Shown: positions 5,975 to 7,446 of the stretch, piece after piece | Position numbering within the stretch: the first letter of the stretch is position 1 | Layout of the letters: every line of letters starts with the position of its first letter | DNA from: an uncultured Collinsella sp. | GTDB taxonomy: Bacteria > Actinomycetota > Coriobacteriia > Coriobacteriales > Coriobacteriaceae | NCBI GenBank assembly: GCA_900547835.1 | Contig: URIJ01000105.1 | Location: forward strand, 1 to 7,446 | Direction: 5' to 3' | Length of the DNA stretch: 7,446 bases | Made by a program: the position numbers and the translations under genes | The notes under the pieces: model-generated | What the model was told of the DNA's origin: nothing | The model's input: only the letters and a program-made list of their open reading frames with translations | The model's database searches: none

Positions 5975-7096
5975 GTGCCTAGATATTCTACCGCCTTCGG
6001 AATGGACGTACACCTCAGGTCCACCACCGTCTGCGCGCTCGACGCGGAGACGGGCGAGGCCGTGACGAGGAGGTTCCGCGGCAACCCGTGGGGCGAGGTC
6101 GCGGAGTGGATGTCGGGCTTCCCCGGCCCGTCGCTCGCCGCCTACGAGAGCGGCTACCTCGGCTTCGCCCCGCAGAGGGAGCTCTCCGCGCTCGGCGTCG
6201 ACTGCGTCGTCGCGGCCGTCTCCAGGGTCCCGAGGTCGGCGGCAGACCTCTCGTCCAAGAACGACCGCAACGACGCGGCCAGGATGGCCAAGGCGATACT
6301 GTCGCACGATATCTCCCCGGTATGGGTGCCGTCCCCCGAGATCGAGGGGCTCAGGGACCTCGCCGGGGCCCACGACGCGGCGACCGCGAGGCTCGCGGCG
6401 GCGAAGCAGCGGCTCCTGGCGTTCCTGGCCCGCCGTGGCTACGCCTACGGCGGCACGACGCCGGCCGGAAACCCCCGGAGGTACTGGACGTACGACTTCC
6501 TCAGGTGGCTCGACAAGGTCCGGCCCGCCGACGACGGCGGCATCCGGGCGCTTGCGGCGCTGAGGAACGAGGTCGAGGCGGCCGACGAGACGAGGGAGGC
6601 CCTCCTCGCCGAATACAGGGCCGCCGTCGCGGCGGGCCCCCTCTCGGCCGAGGTCGAGGCGCTCCAGTCGATCAAGGGGTGCGGGTTCGCGCTCGCCGCC
6701 GCCTTCGCGTCCGAGGTCGGCGACTTCTCGAGGTTCCGCTCCGGCAGGCAGGTGACGGCCTACTTCGGCCTCGCCCCGAAGCAGAGGTCGAGCGCGGACT
6801 CCGTGCGCCTCGGCGGGATCAGCGGGGCCGGCAACGCGCTCGTCAGGAAGCTGGCGGTCGAGGGGTCCTGGTGCTACGCCCAGGCCGGCCACCAGCCGAA
6901 GCTGATGCCCAAGGGCTCCGGAGTCCCGCTCGAGATAAGGATGCACGGGAGGAAGGGGTCCGAGCGCCTGCTCCGGCGCCGCGAGGAGATGATCGCGAGG
7001 GGCATGCCCCAGGCGAAGGCGAACGCCGCCACCGCCGCCGAGCTCGTGAGGTGGCTGTGGGCCCTCGGCGCGATGTGCCGGGAGGCAACCGAATAG
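5975..7096 (+). CDS. IS110-family DEDD transposase (serine/RuvC-like bridge recombinase)
   Basis: Recombinase that excises the element as a circle and inserts it at a site chosen by the element's RNA. The 373 residues look complete. The N-terminal DEDD_Tnp_IS110 domain has the RuvC-like acidic set Asp11 (FGMDVH), Glu58 (AAYESG), Asp97 and Asp100 (KNDRNDAARMAKA). The middle (about 120-225) is helical and alanine-rich, as for the family coiled coil. The C-terminal Transposase_20 domain starts at LQSIKGCGFALAAAFASEVGDF and contains TAYFGLAPKQ (261-270) and GGISGAGNALVRKL (280-293), in which Ser283 is the expected nucleophile. The GTG start follows GGGAGG by 5 bases. Nearly all codons end in G or C and arginine is often AGG, unlike the neighbours, so the element came from elsewhere. 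Long open frames on the opposite strand are a by-product of this codon use. Confidence 0.95.
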   Translation: MPRYSTAFGMDVHLRSTTVCALDAETGEAVTRRFRGNPWGEVAEWMSGFPGPSLAAYESGYLGFAPQRELSALGVDCVVAAVSRVPRSAADLSSKNDRNDAARMAKAILSHDISPVWVPSPEIEGLRDLAGAHDAATARLAAAKQRLLAFLARRGYAYGGTTPAGNPRRYWTYDFLRWLDKVRPADDGGIRALAALRNEVEAADETREALLAEYRAAVAAGPLSAEVEALQSIKGCGFALAAAFASEVGDFSRFRSGRQVTAYFGLAPKQRSSADSVRLGGISGAGNALVRKLAVEGSWCYAQAGHQPKLMPKGSGVPLEIRMHGRKGSERLLRRREEMIARGMPQAKANAATAAELVRWLWALGAMCREATE

Positions 7097-7108
7097 ACAT
7101 AGCCCCCG

Positions 7109-7264
7109 TCCCGGCGAGCCGGGCAGCCTTCGGGGATACCCCCGCTTTCGCTGGGCGCGCGGCAGCGGCCGCATGCGCGTAGTCAGACTTGGGGAGCCCC
7201 GCCGAAGGAGAGGATTGCGGGCCGCCGGAGCGGTATCCGCGGATATGAGACTGAGCCGAAGGCG
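7109..7264 (+). ncRNA. Predicted bridge RNA (seekRNA) of the IS1111-type element
   Basis: IS110/IS1111 elements encode a non-coding RNA that pairs with target and donor DNA; in IS1111 it lies after the transposase, as here. By eye it has three parts. A 5' stem-loop: CCCGG-CGAG-CCGGG (7110-7123). A first looped hairpin: CCTTCGG (7127-7133) with CCGAAGG (7202-7208), CCCC (7139-7142) with GGGG (7191-7194), a 12 x 12 internal loop (7143-7154 / 7179-7190), and a GC-rich tip (7155-7178). A second: CGCC (7200-7203) with GGCG (7261-7264), a large internal loop, and tip stems GCGG/CCGC (7217-7220/7237-7240) and CCGC/GCGG (7222-7225/7230-7233). In the first loop TTTCGCTG (7146-7153) is the reverse complement of the restored target CAGCGAAA, and AGTCAG (7181-7186) equals the left target half. 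In the second, ATATGAGAC (7243-7251) equals the joined element ends. Exact RNA ends are unknown; the two hairpins compete for 7200-7203. Confidence 0.7.
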
Positions 7265-7306
7265 TCGACGACATGCCGGGGGCGGACCGGGACGGGTTCA
7301 ACGGCA

Positions 7307-7342
7307 GGCCCCGCCGACCGATTGCAAGCGGTCGGCGGGGCC
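7307..7342. repeat. Perfect 14-bp hairpin inside the right end of the element
   Basis: GGCCCCGCCGACCG (7307-7320) and its exact complement (7329-7342) enclose the loop ATTGCAAG. It lies between the predicted RNA and the right inverted repeat. No T run follows on either strand, so it is not a standard terminator. It could define the RNA 3' end, block read-through into the element, or be bound by the transposase. Confidence 0.8.
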
Positions 7343-7352
7343 ATTGTGGCTC

Positions 7353-7358
7353 TTGACA
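7353..7358 (+). promoter_or_regulatory. Outward -35 box in the right end, likely for the circle-junction promoter
   Basis: A perfect TTGACA lies 2 bases before the right inverted repeat and points out of the element. IS110-family elements are known to form a promoter when the ends join in the excised circle. With the ends set at AG, the joined sequence places GACACT 18 bases downstream, a weak but usable -10 that would drive the transposase. The exact -10 depends on the true ends. Confidence 0.5.
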
Positions 7359-7360
7359 GC

Positions 7361-7373
7361 GGATTGGGTCATA
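7361..7373 (+). repeat. Right subterminal inverted repeat of the IS1111-type element
   Basis: GGATTGGGTCATA, exact reverse complement of the left copy; pairing does not extend outward or inward. Confidence 0.9.
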
Positions 7374-7415
7374 TGAGCGAAAACCCGCCAGAGCGAGCAA
7401 GGTGCCTTGAAACGA

Positions 7416-7444
7416 GGCGGCATTGACCTTCTGGTCATGCCGCC
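7416..7444. repeat. Hairpin in the right flank of the insertion
   Basis: GGCGGCA and TGACC (7416-7428, one bulged T at 7423) pair with GGTCA and TGCCGCC (7433-7444) around the loop TTCT, 12 pairs in total. The stretch 7378-7446 shows no coding frame worth calling. It is the continuation of the spacer interrupted by the element. Whether the hairpin is a terminator or leader structure of a gene beyond the window cannot be seen. Confidence 0.6.
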
Positions 7445-7446
7445 GA

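Larger units (their letters stand above)
5845..7377 (+). mobile_element. IS110-family insertion sequence, IS1111 type, apparently intact
   Basis: About 1.53 kb element with one DEDD transposase, a short 5' non-coding end and a long (about 280-base) 3' non-coding end. Perfect 13-base inverted repeats (5851-5863 and 7361-7373) lie slightly inside the ends, as in the IS1111 group. I set the ends at a dinucleotide AG present at both junctions (5845-5846 and 7376-7377), because segments of the putative bridge RNA match across exactly that AG. That places 4 bases between the core and the left repeat and 2 between the right repeat and the core. Published IS1111 ends are usually quoted with about 7 and 3 flanking bases, so the boundary could shift by a few bases. 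The coding part is much richer in GC than the neighbouring host genes. Confidence 0.88.

Noticed and set aside
5843..7174. 443-codon minus-strand and 364-codon plus-strand frames over the transposase
   Set aside because: Arginine/proline/glycine-rich shadows produced by the extreme GC of the transposase gene.
7342..7351. CATTGTGGCT as the missing donor guide (8 of 10 to the expected complement)
   Set aside because: It is outside the loop structure, and a match of this quality is easily found by chance in a few hundred bases.
7173..7376. 67-codon open frame in the right non-coding end of the element
   Set aside because: It runs through the predicted RNA hairpins and inverted repeat, has a basic low-complexity translation and no ribosome site.
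5837..7381. Shared GCGAA on both sides (5837-5841 and 7377-7381) as a 5-bp target duplication
   Set aside because: IS110-family insertion does not normally duplicate target, and the RNA guide matches centre on AG instead. I keep it as the second-best boundary.
1..7446. CRISPR array, tRNA or rRNA genes
   Set aside because: No regularly spaced repeats, cloverleaf or rRNA-like sequence was seen on either strand.

Overview
The window looks like chromosomal DNA of a gut actinobacterium of the Coriobacteriia, most likely Collinsella or a close relative. I infer this from the moderately high GC content, the pairing of a phosphotransferase (PTS) sugar transporter with a family 4 glycosidase, and the style of the intergenic repeats; no rRNA gene or other marker confirms it.

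Positions 1-3769 form an alpha-glucoside utilisation locus. On the minus strand an NAD/Mn-dependent family GH4 6-phospho-alpha-glucosidase (2721-1396) is followed by a PTS enzyme IIC (1313 to beyond position 1), whose IIB part lies off the window. Divergently, on the plus strand, sits an RpiR-type regulator with a sugar-phosphate-binding SIS domain (3020-3769). The 298-base gap between the divergent genes holds candidate operators. The expected logic is uptake and phosphorylation of the disaccharide by the PTS, intracellular cleavage by the GH4 enzyme, and control by the RpiR protein sensing a sugar phosphate.

Positions 3831-5556 hold housekeeping genes: a low-molecular-weight protein tyrosine phosphatase (plus strand), then convergently a pyridoxamine/pyridoxal kinase gene that overlaps a small cysteine-rich TIGR04076-type gene by 8 bases (minus strand). 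The convergent ends are separated by a perfect 19-bp inverted repeat that also acts as a likely terminator.

Positions 5557-5844 are a gene-free, repeat-rich spacer with five GGGGACGTT-like motifs and a perfect 20-bp hairpin.

An intact IS110-family insertion sequence of the IS1111 type occupies about 5845-7377. It has 13-bp perfect subterminal inverted repeats, a full-length 373-residue DEDD transposase, and a 3' non-coding end that folds by eye into a 5' stem-loop plus two loop-bearing hairpins. Short segments in these loops match the two genomic flanks and the joined element ends across a shared dinucleotide AG (CT on the other strand). I read this as a bridge RNA (seekRNA) whose targeting guides still match the site it inserted into. 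This is the most interesting signal in the window. Positions 7378-7446 hold the other half of the interrupted spacer and a hairpin, with no gene.
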